Positions 44,216-56,324 of a stretch of DNA of 64,000 bases are shown piece by piece; positions within the stretch are counted from its first letter, which is position 1, and the number at the start of each line of letters is the position of its first letter. Made by a program: the position numbers and the translations under genes. Origin of the DNA: Tenrec ecaudatus (lineage: Eukaryota; Chordata; Mammalia; Afrosoricida; Tenrecidae); contig NC_134545.1 in assembly GCF_050624435.1 (NCBI RefSeq), positions 90,592,563-90,656,562 on the forward strand. Direction: 5' to 3'. The notes below the pieces were generated by a model. It saw nothing but the letters and a program-made list of their open reading frames with translations, did not search any database and was not told the origin of the DNA.

Positions 44216-45639
44216 AAGTGAAGGAGGTGCTATGAGGGCTCTGGATTCTCCAACGGAATCCTCCGGAAAGGACAGTCCTGCCAACATCTTGATGGCAGGC
44301 ATCATAGCAGAGAGAATAGCTTTCTGCTCCCCAAGATAGCCACAGGATGGCAGTTTGTCACAGCAGTCCCAGAACACTGACAGCCCTGGTAATGGCACTA
44401 GAACTGGATTAGATATGGAGACATGGTTAGATGTCTAATATGGAAAAATCCTTACTATGCAACATGTCTAGAAGACCATAAATCACATAGTTTCTTTTGG
44501 AGAATGGAATGCTAGATAACTTTTATTTTTCCTCTTTATGTTTACCTAGGTGGCCCTGTGTTTGCGAAATGATATGGACATACTGTATATCATGCTAAAT
44601 ATAGAAAACATAAACCACCTCACTAAAGCTTTTTGCACAGGTAAACTAAGGGGACTCTGACAGGAGGGTGTATTCTACCTCGATTCATTTACTTTCTATT
44701 CACTTGTCAAACATTTTCTGAGTTCTTCCCATGTGCCAGGCACTATTGTCAGCCCCGTGGAAACAGCAAGAAACTTAAGCATAATATAAAAACCTCTGCT
44801 TTACGAATCTTAGGATCAAGACAAGGAGAACCATAAAGCTTTGGAAGCATGGTTGACTTAGTTTAAAAATGATCGCCCTGGCCACCGTATGTTGATACTG
44901 TAAAGTGTCGTCTGAAAGCAGAGAGTTGGTTGCAGAGGTAGCTCAATTACCCAGGTGAAATGGTTGCAGCTTCTGCTAGGGAGTGTGACTGACTTGAATA
45001 GGGATGAAGGATGACCCTACCCCTCTACGCTGTTTCTGAGATGTATTCTTAAGGAACTTTTTGGATGGCATCCCTTTTTATACAAAGACACATTAAAATA
45101 AATTAGGGGGTTGTATTACTCTGTGTTCACTACCAAGGCTGAGGACTGTCCCTAGCTGCTCCCTAAGAACGTGACCACTGAAGAATCACTAATGCTATTT
45201 TGGAGAAACACCCTTAAATTACTGGAAATTGTCCTGGCTCCAGACAACAACATTGGTCACTGAGTCAACTAATGAAAATCACTTGTCCTTTTATTCTCCA
45301 AAATGACAACGTGATTGAGAGGCAGACTGGTTCGATACAACCATTGTCTCCTGCTGAAAGTATATTAATTATCCTAACTTCACTCCAGAAAAAGATTTCC
45401 CATTGACTACAGTATAGCACCATTCCTGAAATAGTGCAAGAAAATTAAACCCATGTAGAGTATTAGAAAGGGAGACTGATTTATTTATTTATTATTGAAA
45501 ATTGGGAACAGAATGAGCTGATCAAAGAGGTAATGTGAATGCTTCCAGCGACAAGGAGAAAAGTTAGACACAGATTGAACTGTTGTCCATTTGTATCGTT
45601 TATCCCAGAAAGGTTAATACTTTTTTTTAAATACTGGAA
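44216..45639. other. Single-copy non-coding DNA
   Basis: No gene recognised. It has an old interspersed repeat trace at 44700-44800 and a short TTTA run at about 45480-45492. Confidence 0.4.
44700..44800 (+). repeat. Old eutherian interspersed repeat fragment
   Basis: CATTTTCTGAGTTCTTCCCAT, GTGCCAGGCACTATTGTC and GTGGAAACAGCAAGAAAC match the same ancient repeat pattern as 11265 and 42985. Confidence 0.5.
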
Positions 45640-46700
45640 ATAATTTTATTTTATTAAATTTACTTTTAATTGATATATCATATCATTCCATAGTTCAATT
45701 ATGTCACCCAGTGTTGTATAATTGCTGCCATAATCAGTTTCCAAACATTCTTTTCTTTCCTAGACTCCTGATATTCTCTCCTTTTACTCAACCCCCATCC
45801 ACCTCCACCCCCTGCCATTGTACCCAATGCCCTCGAAAACCCTCATTCTACTTGATGTTTCTATAGATTCATCAATCCTGTGTTTCATATACTGAAAAAC
45901 ATAAAAACATAACACAACTTCAAGAGCATGAACTCCATCTTATATGAACAAAAACCTTATATGAACAAAAAAAACAAAAACTACAGAAAATGTTGCATCA
46001 GAGGGGGATCAACTGGAAAAGTTTTATCTGTTTAAGTCAAGTTTATTCCTTTGATATTCTATGCTCATCGCTCCCATACACTCTGTTTAGTAACTACTTC
46101 CTCCTATCCAACAATTATGGACCGTTTGGAGACAAGCCTTTAAGACCCCAGACACTATTTTATCTGATACCTGGGCACCAATTAATTTCTTCACCACGTT
46201 TTTCTATAGCACCCTTATCGTCTGCCTTCTATTTCTGAGGGTGAGTATCAAGCAGGGCCATGATGTAAGAACTAACTTTTCTTAAATTGGTGCTAGAATG
46301 TAGTGTGATTCCCAAACCCATTCCTGGATCTTTTTGTTTGTTTATTTATTATTTTTCATGCCTTTGGCTCCCTGTCAAAATCTCCTTGTTCATTTATGCT
46401 ACAGAGGCATATTGATCATCCCCCTGGAGCATAATGATCTTCCATTAATATTGTCTTTGATTAGCCTCTGGTGCTTTTTTCTAAAGCCCCATGAAGAAGG
46501 GATATTGGGCCAATGTAGGCCAACTCCATATCTCAGTACCTGAATTACTCACTTGTAAAGAATTAATCCTTTCATGACTGAATGCTGTTCACACAAACAA
46601 TGGGCTTTAATTGTCAGGGGAAATTTACAATAATGATGATTGAGAATGTCAGGAACAATACCTATCTTAACCTATCCTACAGGGCACTGATGTAGCAAGA
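45640..46700 (-). mobile_element. L1 3'UTR, minus strand
   Basis: Left end TTTACTTTTAATTGATATATC and ATTCCATAGTTCAATTATG, then the CCACCTCCACCCCCTGCC pyrimidine block, then TTTAAGACCCCAGACAC and the CATCCCCCTGGAGCATAATG block shared with 14030. No ORF2. Frames of 69-82 codons are L1 antisense. Confidence 0.75.
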
Positions 46701-47084
46701 CCATGTTTGTCCCCAACAGCAGATCGGCAGTCTTGGTACAGTTGTCTACCACTTCCTCAGACACCATGTAAGTTGTTTATTCTGATCATGTCAGCTCTGA
46801 CTCAAGGCAAACTTACAGACACCATCTAAGATGTTATATGATATATTTCATTGTTGCTTGGTTTAAGCCAGAAGTATAAAGCACGTGAATATTACCTTCT
46901 ATCAACCACAGCCCTCCTTTACTGCTGTACAGGTACACCCACTTGCTTATTTAAATATTTCCGCATCAAATTGTTATAAAATGACCAAAGGCCACTGATA
47001 GCTGATGTCTCTTCAGATCCCAGATGTCTTGAACACACAGACAGGATATTTGGACCCTTGGTCACTATCTCTCTCTTGCTCTGA
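46701..47084. other. Single-copy non-coding DNA
   Basis: Nothing recognised between two L1 fragments. Confidence 0.4.
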
Positions 47085-47920
47085 TTTTTAAAAAATAAAT
47101 AATTTTATTGGGGGCTCTTACAACTTTATAACAATCCACACATCGATTGTATCAAGCACATTTGACATAGGTTGCCATCATCATTTTCAAAATATTTTCT
47201 TTCTGTTTGGGCCCTTGGTTACCAGCAACTCTTTGTTCCCTTCCTCCCCACCTTTCCACTCTCATGGACCTCTGATAAATGATACATTATTTTTATATTC
47301 ATATCTTATACAACCCACTGTCTCCCTTTGCCCACATCACTATTGTTCCTCCTCAGAGTGGGAGGTGGGGTAGGAATTATACATGGGTCATTGTAGTTGG
47401 TTCCATGTTTCTTCCCCTTCTCCCCCCACCTTGTCCCTTCCCTCATGGTATCCCATTGCTGTTCCTGAGGGGTTTATCTGTGCTGGATTCCATGTGTCAA
47501 GAGCTCCTATCTCTACCAGTGTCCATGTTCCAGTCTAGCCAGATTTGTAAGGTAGAACTGGGATCATGATAGAAGGGGAGAGGAAGTGTTAAAGAACTAG
47601 AGGAAGATTGGGTGTTCCATCAGTGCTGTGTTGCACCCTGTTTGTTTCATTCTTTCATTGCGACCCTTCTGTGAGGGAATGTCCAGTTATCTACAGATGG
47701 ACTTTGGGGCTCTACTCCGACTCCCATCATTTGCATTGATATATTTGTTTCTTTTGGGTCTTCTGATGCCTGGTACCTTATCCCATCAACACCTAGTGAT
47801 CACACAGGCTGGTGTGCTTCTTCCATGTGGGCTTTTTTGCTTCCCTACTAGATGACTGCTTGTTTACCTTCAAGCTTTTAAGACCCCAGATGCTATATCT
47901 TTTAATAGCCAGACCCTAGG
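47085..47920 (-). mobile_element. L1 3'UTR, minus strand
   Basis: AATTTTATTGGGGGCTCTTAC is the reversed 3' end. The body parallels 17140-17950 block by block (TTGCCATCATCATTTTCAA; TGTCCAGTTATCTACAGATGG; TTTTAAGACCCCAGATGC). Truncated near 47920, just past the TTTTAATAGCCAG block. Confidence 0.85.
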
Positions 47921-48689
47921 CCTGCCAAACTGAGAAGGGTCTTCCATTGGTTCCTCATCTCTTCATTTAGGATAGCACATTTTAAGTTCAATGAACAAGA
48001 AATGAGATTAAAAGTATGCCGCTGAGAGAAGATATTCTTGTACGAGTTCCTGGCCTTGCAAAGGAGAAATCGAGATGTTCGAAAGGAGAATATGATCATT
48101 AACCAAGTCCTTTATTCAGAGGGAGGCAGACTGATGTGCCAAAATAAGATGAGACAGATGGTCCAGGCGCTTGGCTTAAGTGACAACAGTGTGAAGAGTT
48201 TCTAAGCGGCTGAGGGTGACTGTGTGAACAGAAATATCCAAAATCACGGGCACTATTTTGAAGGAGGGAGGGTAACCAGCTCTCTAAACCAATCTCATTC
48301 TCTATGGCCCCGTTCACCAAATTATGGAGCTATGTGGTAAAGTTCATTATTAATTTAAGTGATACCAATATTTATGGTTCTACTTTCAATAAACACCTGG
48401 ATATAAGTAAAGATCATTCTCTTGAGGGGCAGAATTTTGAAAATAGAAGTTGAATAGTATCATCCCCATGTTTCTTGGATAACACCTCGTACAATTGTTT
48501 CCATGTGTTTACCACATTCTACTACATGTCAACACCTTATGGGTGTTTTCCTTAAAAGCTGAGAGTATGTTTTATTTATTGGTGTACCAAACAAGAGACT
48601 GACCAAACTGCCATGGAAATTAGAAGGGACTCCACAGGGTCATAGAAAAATGGAATTGAAAGATATTTCTTTGCACTCTTTTGCACCTC
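47921..48689. other. Single-copy non-coding DNA
   Basis: No gene or repeat recognised. Confidence 0.4.
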
Positions 48690-49045
48690 TCATTTGCTGT
48701 TTACCAAAGTCAATATCTGTCAACCTTCTAGCCTATTGATCCACTGTCCAACCTTGGCCCTCCCTCCCTTGGGAAGAGCAAAGTTGATTCCCTTTGGTAT
48801 ACAAGTATCTCTCTATTATTCTTACAGTAGTGGTGTCATACAATATTTGTCATTGGAGATTGGCCAGCTTCTCTCAGCGTAATGTTCTGCAGTCCCATCT
48901 ACGCCATGAGGTGCTTCAAGGCTGCATCATTGGAGTTTAGTGATTTATATTATTCTATGAGACCCATTCATTTTTTTTAAATCTAGGTCTACTTGCCTCT
49001 TTACCATGCTAGAGGAACAGTTTTGAATTCCAATGATGAGCACAA
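48690..49045 (-). mobile_element. Old L1 ORF2 end, minus strand
   Basis: CAATATTTGTCATTGGAGA, TGGCCAGCTTCTCTCAGCGT, AATGTTCTGCAGTCCCATCT and AGTGATTTATATTATTCTATG follow the antisense of the L1 ORF2 C-terminal region. Diverged. Confidence 0.55.
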
Positions 49046-50504
49046 ATTTTAGGACAATGGCCAGTAGCTATGGGAAACATGTGTCAACTATAGAGACCAC
49101 AGACAGAGCTAACATAAGAATCTCAAAAACTAGGCATTTATGCATCATCTAAGCTGGTCATTCTTACCTCTAAGGAACTAAAGGACGGAGATGCCTCTGC
49201 AGTAATTCATGGAACTCTTACATCAACCCCATGGTTTTTACCCTACAGAGGACAATTTCACGAAAGCAGATTATTTTGAAGCCACAAAGTTCCTTGGGCA
49301 GTCAGCCCAACTCGATCCTCCCACCAGCAGTGACATTCCGGTTACTCTGGGGAAACATCTCATGAAGAAGAAACAGAAGAAATGTCAGAGGCAAACAAGG
49401 AGGAAATCACAGGCGGGCCTATAAGAAACATCAGCTATCTCTAGAACATAAAGTGCGAATGTCTCATTTAATGAAAGTAATAGGATTAAGATCCCATAAA
49501 GTGGAAGCCTATGTCAGAGCTCAGATTATAGAAAGGGGTGATCTTGGAGTGAAATATAAATCTGGAAATAAAAATGATGGCAGTAAAAAAGAAAAAAAGA
49601 TCATGAATTGTCCCATAAAGTTGTTGAAGCTCTTTCATAGTAGCCTGCACCTATAAAAATGAAATCAAAAGGGAGAAGGAAGAAATAAGACCATACTTTC
49701 ACAAAGACTGTGCAAAGAGAAAGGTCTTTCCTAGTTATGGGGACACAGTAGAAAACTGTAAGTGCAAGGTACTGTTTGGGAAGATAAGCTTTCTTTTTGC
49801 CCTTCAAATCTCAATCTAGAAACCTCTCTTTCATGTATACTAGTTCCACTTTGATTTCTACCTATGACAGTTTAATAATCAAGCTATGATTGTATATGCC
49901 TAATATCCGTTCCTCTAAGGCAGATGTGTGATACATTCCAAGCATCCTAAGTCTTCATGCAGATGTTTTAAACGATCCCATTCTTAATTACGTAGTCTCA
50001 AGGGGCCACAATTGGGAGGTGAAGCAATCCCCCTACATTTACAGAATGTAAAGAGAATTGTCTCTCCCTAGGGTCTTTCTCCAAATCGATGGGAGATGTA
50101 ACTGATTATTTTAACCAGCAGAAAGTCTTCCCCCTCCAGTCACGACCTGGTTATATCAGATAAATTCAAAGCTGCTGGGCAAGCACCTTAGGCTATAACT
50201 TTTTTTCCTCTCACAAGCTTTTGGCTGTTTTCCTTCAAACTGCAAACGGGCAAATTTCATCCTCTAAAAGCTTGATAAGCTGCAAACCAGGGCCTCCACA
50301 CTCTTTCATTCTGTGCCAGTCCCCTGCTGAGACCCAGCCTTTCTCCCCCAAATGCACAGACTATCTCTGCCCATTGCAAGTCCTCCTGAAAACCCACAAG
50401 GTGCCTGGATTCTCAGTCCTGACCCTTGAGCATGAATGGAGGAGCAATCAAATACACTCCACCTTCTCACCCCCTACTCCAGATTCTTGTCTCCTTTTCT
50501 CACC
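49046..50504. other. Single-copy DNA with unexplained open stretches
   Basis: Two neighbouring frames, 49209-49424 (71 codons, lysine-rich C-terminus KKKQKKCQRQTRRKSQ) and 49453-49656 (67 codons), look somewhat protein-like but match no domain I know. They could be a decayed retrocopy. The 137-codon frame at 50221-50634 runs into an AfroSINE and is probably chance. Confidence 0.35.
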
Positions 50505-50635
50505 TCAAATCAAACCCATGGCCTTGGAGTTGAATCCAACTCAAAATGACGCTATAGAAAAAAATTATAACTGCTTCCTAAGGTTTCCAAGGCTATGTAT
50601 TACCCCAAAGTACTCTAAAGTTTCCGTGAATTAAG
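50505..50635 (-). mobile_element. AfroSINE fragment
   Basis: ATGGCCTTGGAGTTGAATCC, AACTCAAAATGACGCTATAG and AAGGTTTCCAAGGCTATG are the reversed tail and body. It abuts a plus-strand copy. Confidence 0.7.
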
Positions 50636-50785
50636 TATTGTGCTGCTAACCAAAAGGTCACTAGTTTGAACCCACTTGCCCCTCAATGGAAAAAATACAA
50701 GACCTTCATCTTCCCTAATGATTTATAGTTTTGGCAATGGAGCCGTTCTATTCTGTTCTATGGAATCAACTTGATGTCAGGGAGG
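50636..50785 (+). mobile_element. AfroSINE
   Basis: GCTGCTAACCAAAAGGTCAC and TAGTTTGAACCCACTTG carry the tRNA-like B box. GAGCCGTTCTATTCTGTTC and GGAATCAACTTGATGTCAG form the body and tail. Confidence 0.8.
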
Positions 50786-50799
50786 GTGGGATACTTTTA

Positions 50800-50912
50800 T
50801 GGAAGCCGACTGCCCATCTTTGTCTCATGGAGCCGCTAAGGCGTTCAACATGCCAACCTTTCCATTTGCAGTAGGGTGAGCACTTTCACCACTGCAACAC
50901 TAGGGCCCCTGT
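50800..50912 (-). mobile_element. AfroSINE head fragment
   Basis: GGAAGCCGACTGCCCATC, ATGGAGCCGCTAAGGCGTTC, and head ACCACTGCAACACTAGGGCC. Minus strand; the third copy in this cluster. Confidence 0.75.
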
Positions 50913-53900
50913 GCCCCCGATGACATCCGCCAAAATCCCCCATGAGGTCGACAGTACTTAGGACTGTTTCTTTGATTGCTCGCTCTGGAATGGTAGCGGT
51001 ACATCCCTCCAGCAAGTGGCACTTGTCTCAGACTAGTCTCCATACCCAGCCTAACAGCATCAGCATGGGAATTTGTTAGAAAGGTGAGTAGTTCTGGTGT
51101 GTCTCCAAGACATCTCGAACCAGAAAGTCAGCAGCAAGGTTGGCAATGTGTGTAACCAGCTCTCCAGGAGATTCTGATGCTTGGCTAAATCGGAGGAGCA
51201 CTACTCTGGGTGTTTGAACCAATGACATTTGGATGAAAGCCACAGACTCATTTATAACATTAAGGATGAATCACTACTCCCAGTCTCAGGAATTGTGGGA
51301 TTTGGTGAGTTTATTTTAAAGAAATAATCCTGAGCTTTCAAGGGGCATTGGTAGTGGAATGCATGCATTTCGAACGACACAACACTCTCTTCCCATGTGC
51401 CCAGGGGAGTTGAGAGAAATCCGAGATTTCCACATGTTAATTTGTAGCTCCTGAAACAGAAAGGAGGGGCTGGGAATCACAGGAGCCATAAGGATTCCTC
51501 CCCAGCTGTTTGCCTTCTTTGAACCTCAAACTCCTTTTTTTTTTTTTTTAATCACATAGCATTCTGAATAAACTTCTTCCTCTAATGAGTTTTTCATTCT
51601 CCTGGCAGTCCACGGTCTATTCGATATTCTTTGCTAACTCCATAATTCAAAGGCATCCATTGTTCGGTCTCAGTCATTCTCTGGCTTTCACATGTATATA
51701 AGGCAATGAGGCTGTTGAAGATATTGTAGTTTGGGTCAGCTGCATCTGAGACCTCAAAGTGACATCTTTACTCTTTAATGCTGAGAGGAGGTTAGAATTA
51801 ATGTGAGATACAAGCAAATCCATTGATTGTGCTGCTAAGGAGAAACTTGATATCCTGGTGGGAAGAAATAACCATCAACAAACAAGGGACACTACCTAGT
51901 CTTTAAGCTGCTGAATTGTGGTCAAACCAAAACTACTGGACTTTTTGAACTTCCCCAAATAGATACTTCCCATAAGAGAGGGGTAATTTGATCGTGCTCT
52001 GCTAGTCAGACTTGAAGAACATGGAACTGAAATCCCTCCTCTTAGTTTCCTCTCCTTGAGGCTGAAATTCAAAATAATTGTCCAAAGTGGATACTGGTCC
52101 CAAGTGCATTCGATAACTTTCTCCATTGAAATGTTATGAGATATTGTTTGTGAGACCATCAGTTTGGATCAAACAAAGTGCTACTGATGATGTTGGCCCC
52201 CTGACCTTGGCATTTTAGGGTCTAAGAGCCTCACTCCCGGACCACATCAAGGGAAGAAATGCCTTCCCATAAACACGGTGGAATCCAAAATGAGAATGGG
52301 TTGCTGGCTCCGCCACGGCAGGAGGTTTCCCAGCTGTTTTCCAGTCACAATCTGGTTCAGAGCAGACAAAGGAAAATCCAGGAAGAGGCTGTGGGCAGGC
52401 TCAATTATACATTCAAATTGCCTGTATTTAAAAGGCCCTAAAAGCCGTAACAACTTAATAAAGCTAGCCACTTCATGGCACATTTCTCCTCACAGCCCAG
52501 CTCCAAGCCCTTTCTCCATTCACTGAGAAGCCAGCACGGCAGTCCTGCCTTCTCGAGGGTGGCTGAGAGGAGGTGGGAGAATTAGAACTCCACAGAAGCT
52601 ACGATTCCTTTGTGGTAGATGGCCTACAAAACAAAAACAAAACAAAACCAACACAGTGATTGGAGCACAGGCCCCCATGCTCTGAGGAAAGCAGCCCCAT
52701 TCATTCAGGCTCTGGGAAGTTCTGGGTGGATTTTCGCACGATGATGATGTTTATCTCTGGGGTCCACCAACTGAAGGATGGCAATGAAGCTTGTGGCCCC
52801 TGTGTTCCCTGAAAAGAGCACAAGCCTCCCCCCCAAAGAGCAAGGGGACCACAGCCCCTGCCCTATTTGAATAACTCCCATGGTATTGCCCGTGCTCATC
52901 GAGTTTGTAAATATGGAAGGGCATTTTAATACTCTTGAATGCACTTTGTCTGGCGGTATGTCCAGAATGGGAAGGGCGGGCTTCCGTATCCCTAGAAAAC
53001 CTCTTTCTTCTTTAAGAAAACACTTATTACGGCTCCCCCGGTTTCCTTATAAGACCATTTATGATAAAAACACTATTTGGAGATAGGCTGAAGTAGTTCT
53101 TTTGTACATGAAACTAACTTAAGAAAATCCACTGCGGATAATTTCAGATTTCAAAGTGTATGAGAAGATGTGAACAAAACAATCAGTTGACTTTTGTTCC
53201 AATTTCACTTTTTCCACTTCTTAGTCATGAGACCGTAAGCTAGCTGCTTCATGGGTTTTACCTCTCCAATGGGATAGTCGCACGAAGCTCTCTGTCACCA
53301 GCTTGGTACGGCTTCTTGAACAGCTCCATGGGAAGCTGTTAGTGCAGTGCTGGTCCATAGGGTTGAATGGTGCTCATTTTATTATATCATAAAATGCACT
53401 GTTCAAGAGTCCTACAAGGTCACCAAGCTCACAGCCTTTAGGATCTTTAGGATCCCCCAGGCAGAGGCTGCTCCCAGGGAAGATCAGGAGCAAAAGGAAC
53501 CTGGTCGCCACGTCAGACACGGAGCCCCCAAGAGAGGGCCGATGACCTAATTCCACTAAGTTCTACTTATTGGGAATTCTGGTGTCTGTCTCTTTACTTC
53601 TTTAACAGCTGCTTGCATTGGCCTCTTGGGAATTGAGCACAAAGTAGTTCTCATTTTTTCGGCAGCCACATGCTCTCTCCATCTTTAAATCAAAGGTGAA
53701 ACGCAGCGTGTCGTGGCAATCATCCAAAGTTTGGAGGCCACATGGACTTTCTGGCTTAAACTCCTTTTCTATGAAGTCAAAACTCATCTTTCGCTTCTGA
53801 AAGTGCTGAAAGCGATTAGCTGAGACAGCAGAGAACAGGCTTGAGCAGGAGGCCCCTAGTGGCCAAAATGGGGCTTCTCCAGCTCAGCTTCCTAATGGCA

Positions 53901-54394
53901 TGCGAAGGACATTAATCCACACTTTCATTTCCTATTAGCCAAATAGAAATGTCTTAAGATAATGTGAATACCTTATGGCATAAGTGACTTTCTGAAGTAT
54001 CTCATTAGAACTCCTTATCTGTGTGAATGAGGCAGCATTGGGGCTTGACAGCCGGGAACATACTTCTCAGCAATGGACAATCGGAGCACCTCTCAAACTG
54101 TTAGGACACGGTGGCTCTAGCCTTTTCTCAAGTTCAGCTTGGTGCCGCCAAGTCACACCCAAGGTACATCCTGTGTGGGGTAGCTTTACCCAAAGGCTCA
54201 GCTGCCTCTCAGAAACCAGGGCCATAGACCGTTCTGTCCGTCCCACACAGAGGCTGGGCCATAACTACCCAACGCGAAGAGAGTTTCTCAACATGCTTTT
54301 GAAAATGTTCCCTAAATGTCCCTAAATGTCATGACCATCTTCTCCCAAAGGGAGCCTCTGTGCTCTGTCTGCTGTGTCAGGGTTTTGAGGTGCT
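50913..54394. other. Repeat-poor single-copy interval
   Basis: About 3.5 kb without an insertion that I recognise. It holds a T run at 51535-51551 and a CTCF-like motif at 53851-53862. Frames of 60-87 codons (for example 51896-52159 and 53347-53550) have no known domain and overlap on both strands. No splice-supported exon can be assigned. Confidence 0.4.
53851..53862 (-). promoter_or_regulatory. CTCF-like binding motif, minus strand
   Basis: GGCCCCTAGTGG is the complement of CCACTAGGGGCC, matching the CTCF core at 11 of 12 positions. It lies in repeat-poor sequence, in the opposite orientation to the motif at 4065. Confidence 0.4.
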
Positions 54395-54608
54395 AATTCC
54401 CAGAGTCAGTTGACCTTAAGTCCATCTTAGCCGATGGAGAGGCCACAGGTGTCAGAGTGGAACGTGGCTCCGTGCGGTTGTCAGTGACTGTTGGTTGTCG
54501 AAATGGATCACCGGTGCTTTCTTCCGAGGCACACTCTGGGCAGACCCACGCCTCCTAACTTGTGGCTAGCAGTCAAGTGTCTTAAATACGTGCACCCCTC
54601 AGGGACTC
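54395..54608 (-). mobile_element. AfroSINE, diverged
   Basis: CCAGAGTCAGTTGACCTTAA at the tail, GTGGCTCCGTGCGGTTGTC in the body, and head TTGTGGCTAGCAGTCAAGTG with CACCCCTCAGGGACTCT (compare ggttagcagccgagcgcttaa...caccagggctcc). Confidence 0.6.
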
Positions 54609-56324
54609 TGGCTTTAAGGCAGCAGAAGGAAGAGTGGAACAGGATCGCAGGAAATTAAAAACAAAACTAAACAGAGAATGGAAGGGAAGCACACCCCTCA
54701 GAAGGAGTGAGATTTATTTGAAGGAAGTGGCTTTCTTGAAGGCATTGGAGAATGTTCCCAATTCCAAATTCTACTTCTTTCCTCTCCTTATTCCACACCC
54801 CACCCCCATGCCCCAGGGACCACGGCACATTATCTGTACACTCAGCGCCCCGTCCCTGTGCTTACACGTAGTGGAAATCAAGTCCCACTTTCCTCAGTTC
54901 CCCTAGGCGACTCTGGCAGAGGCTGCCAGCATTCAGTGACCTTCAAACTGCAGTTTAATACTTTGGAAAGTTTCTCTTACGGGTTTCTTCCCTGTAAACG
55001 TCTGTTTGCTAACATCAACACAATGTCCTTTGAAAATGGGTCCTCTCTTTGCATAAAGGACCATAGTGACCCTGTGGAATCCACCACTGCTGTTTGCCAA
55101 CGATCTGTTTCTTATTCCTGCTAACCGCAGGTGTGTCACCATGGAACCATGCTTCCAAAGCTCCTGTGGATGGAAACTGTCACCTTTCTGTTAGCAGCCT
55201 AGTGCTACACCCGTGTGTCCATCCATGGCTTTGGCTTCCCCCATCTACATTCTACTCTCTCATAAAGACAAACTGTCGGCAAAAGGCAAATCTATGTTTC
55301 TTGTAGGTTTTGTGTATATGTGTGTTTTTGCATCTGAGTTTTATAATCCAAGCTCTTATTCCTAAAACGCTGGCACTATTTGATTTTTTAAATGCCAGTC
55401 ATTTATCTTCTGACACGAATCCATTTTTTCCCACTCTCCTTGGAAGCACTCCTGCTTCCCATTCCTGCAATGCATTTCAGGCAAATGGTTAACACAGTGT
55501 GGCCATGGTTAAAGATGCATTCAGTGTCACCTCCTGCTGTGGCAGAGAAGATGAACGCCGTTAATGGCTAAATGAAAGGCCAATGCTAAGGTCAATATTT
55601 ATGCCACACTACAGTAAATCTTGATAACTACCAAAACAAGATATCAATAATCAGTGTGCTGTGTTACATCTTTCCAGCTTAATATCATTAGAAATATATG
55701 GAAATGCTAGGAACAGAGAGTGTAGCAATACTGCGGTACTCCTTTAATCCTGGGGGTGGAGCGGTATTTATATCAAAGTAGAGATTTAACCTGCCAATGA
55801 TTTTAAAACATTAATACGCATAAGAATCCCCTAGTCTTCATTTACATAAATGCAGATTTCTGGGTCACATCTATTGATCCTGACACTGTAGGCATGGTCT
55901 TGAGCCAAGAATTTGGCATTTTTCAAGAAAATATTAGATTAATTCAATGAAGGAAATGGGAGGAACAGATTTGACAAACACTGCTTGTGTTTTACTGCTA
56001 CTTCTGATGACCTGAGAGTAATTCATTTCCCGCTGACCAATATTCATTTAGGGGCAATGATACTGGAAATAGTACTTAGAAATTATGAAGCACTCACTTG
56101 AACTGTCCTTTCTTTACTGTTCCTGCTGAATAGTATTTTCTAGTACTCCTAGTAAAATACACAAAGGGATCACCTAGGGAATTTGAAAAAAAATTTGTAG
56201 TTTCTTAGGCAGTGATTCTTGGGTGTGGCTTGAATTTCTGCATTTCTACTAAATTTCTAGATGTATGGCTGGGTCCCTGTGCTAAGAACCTCCTGAACCC
56301 TGGATTCAGTGTGTTGCAGCCTGG
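54609..56324. other. Single-copy non-coding DNA
   Basis: No gene or repeat recognised. Frames of 60-90 codons at 54.6-55.5 kb have no domain. Confidence 0.4.

Noticed and set aside
50221..50634. A 137-codon plus-strand frame.
   Set aside because: It reads into a minus-strand AfroSINE; the rest has no recognisable domain.
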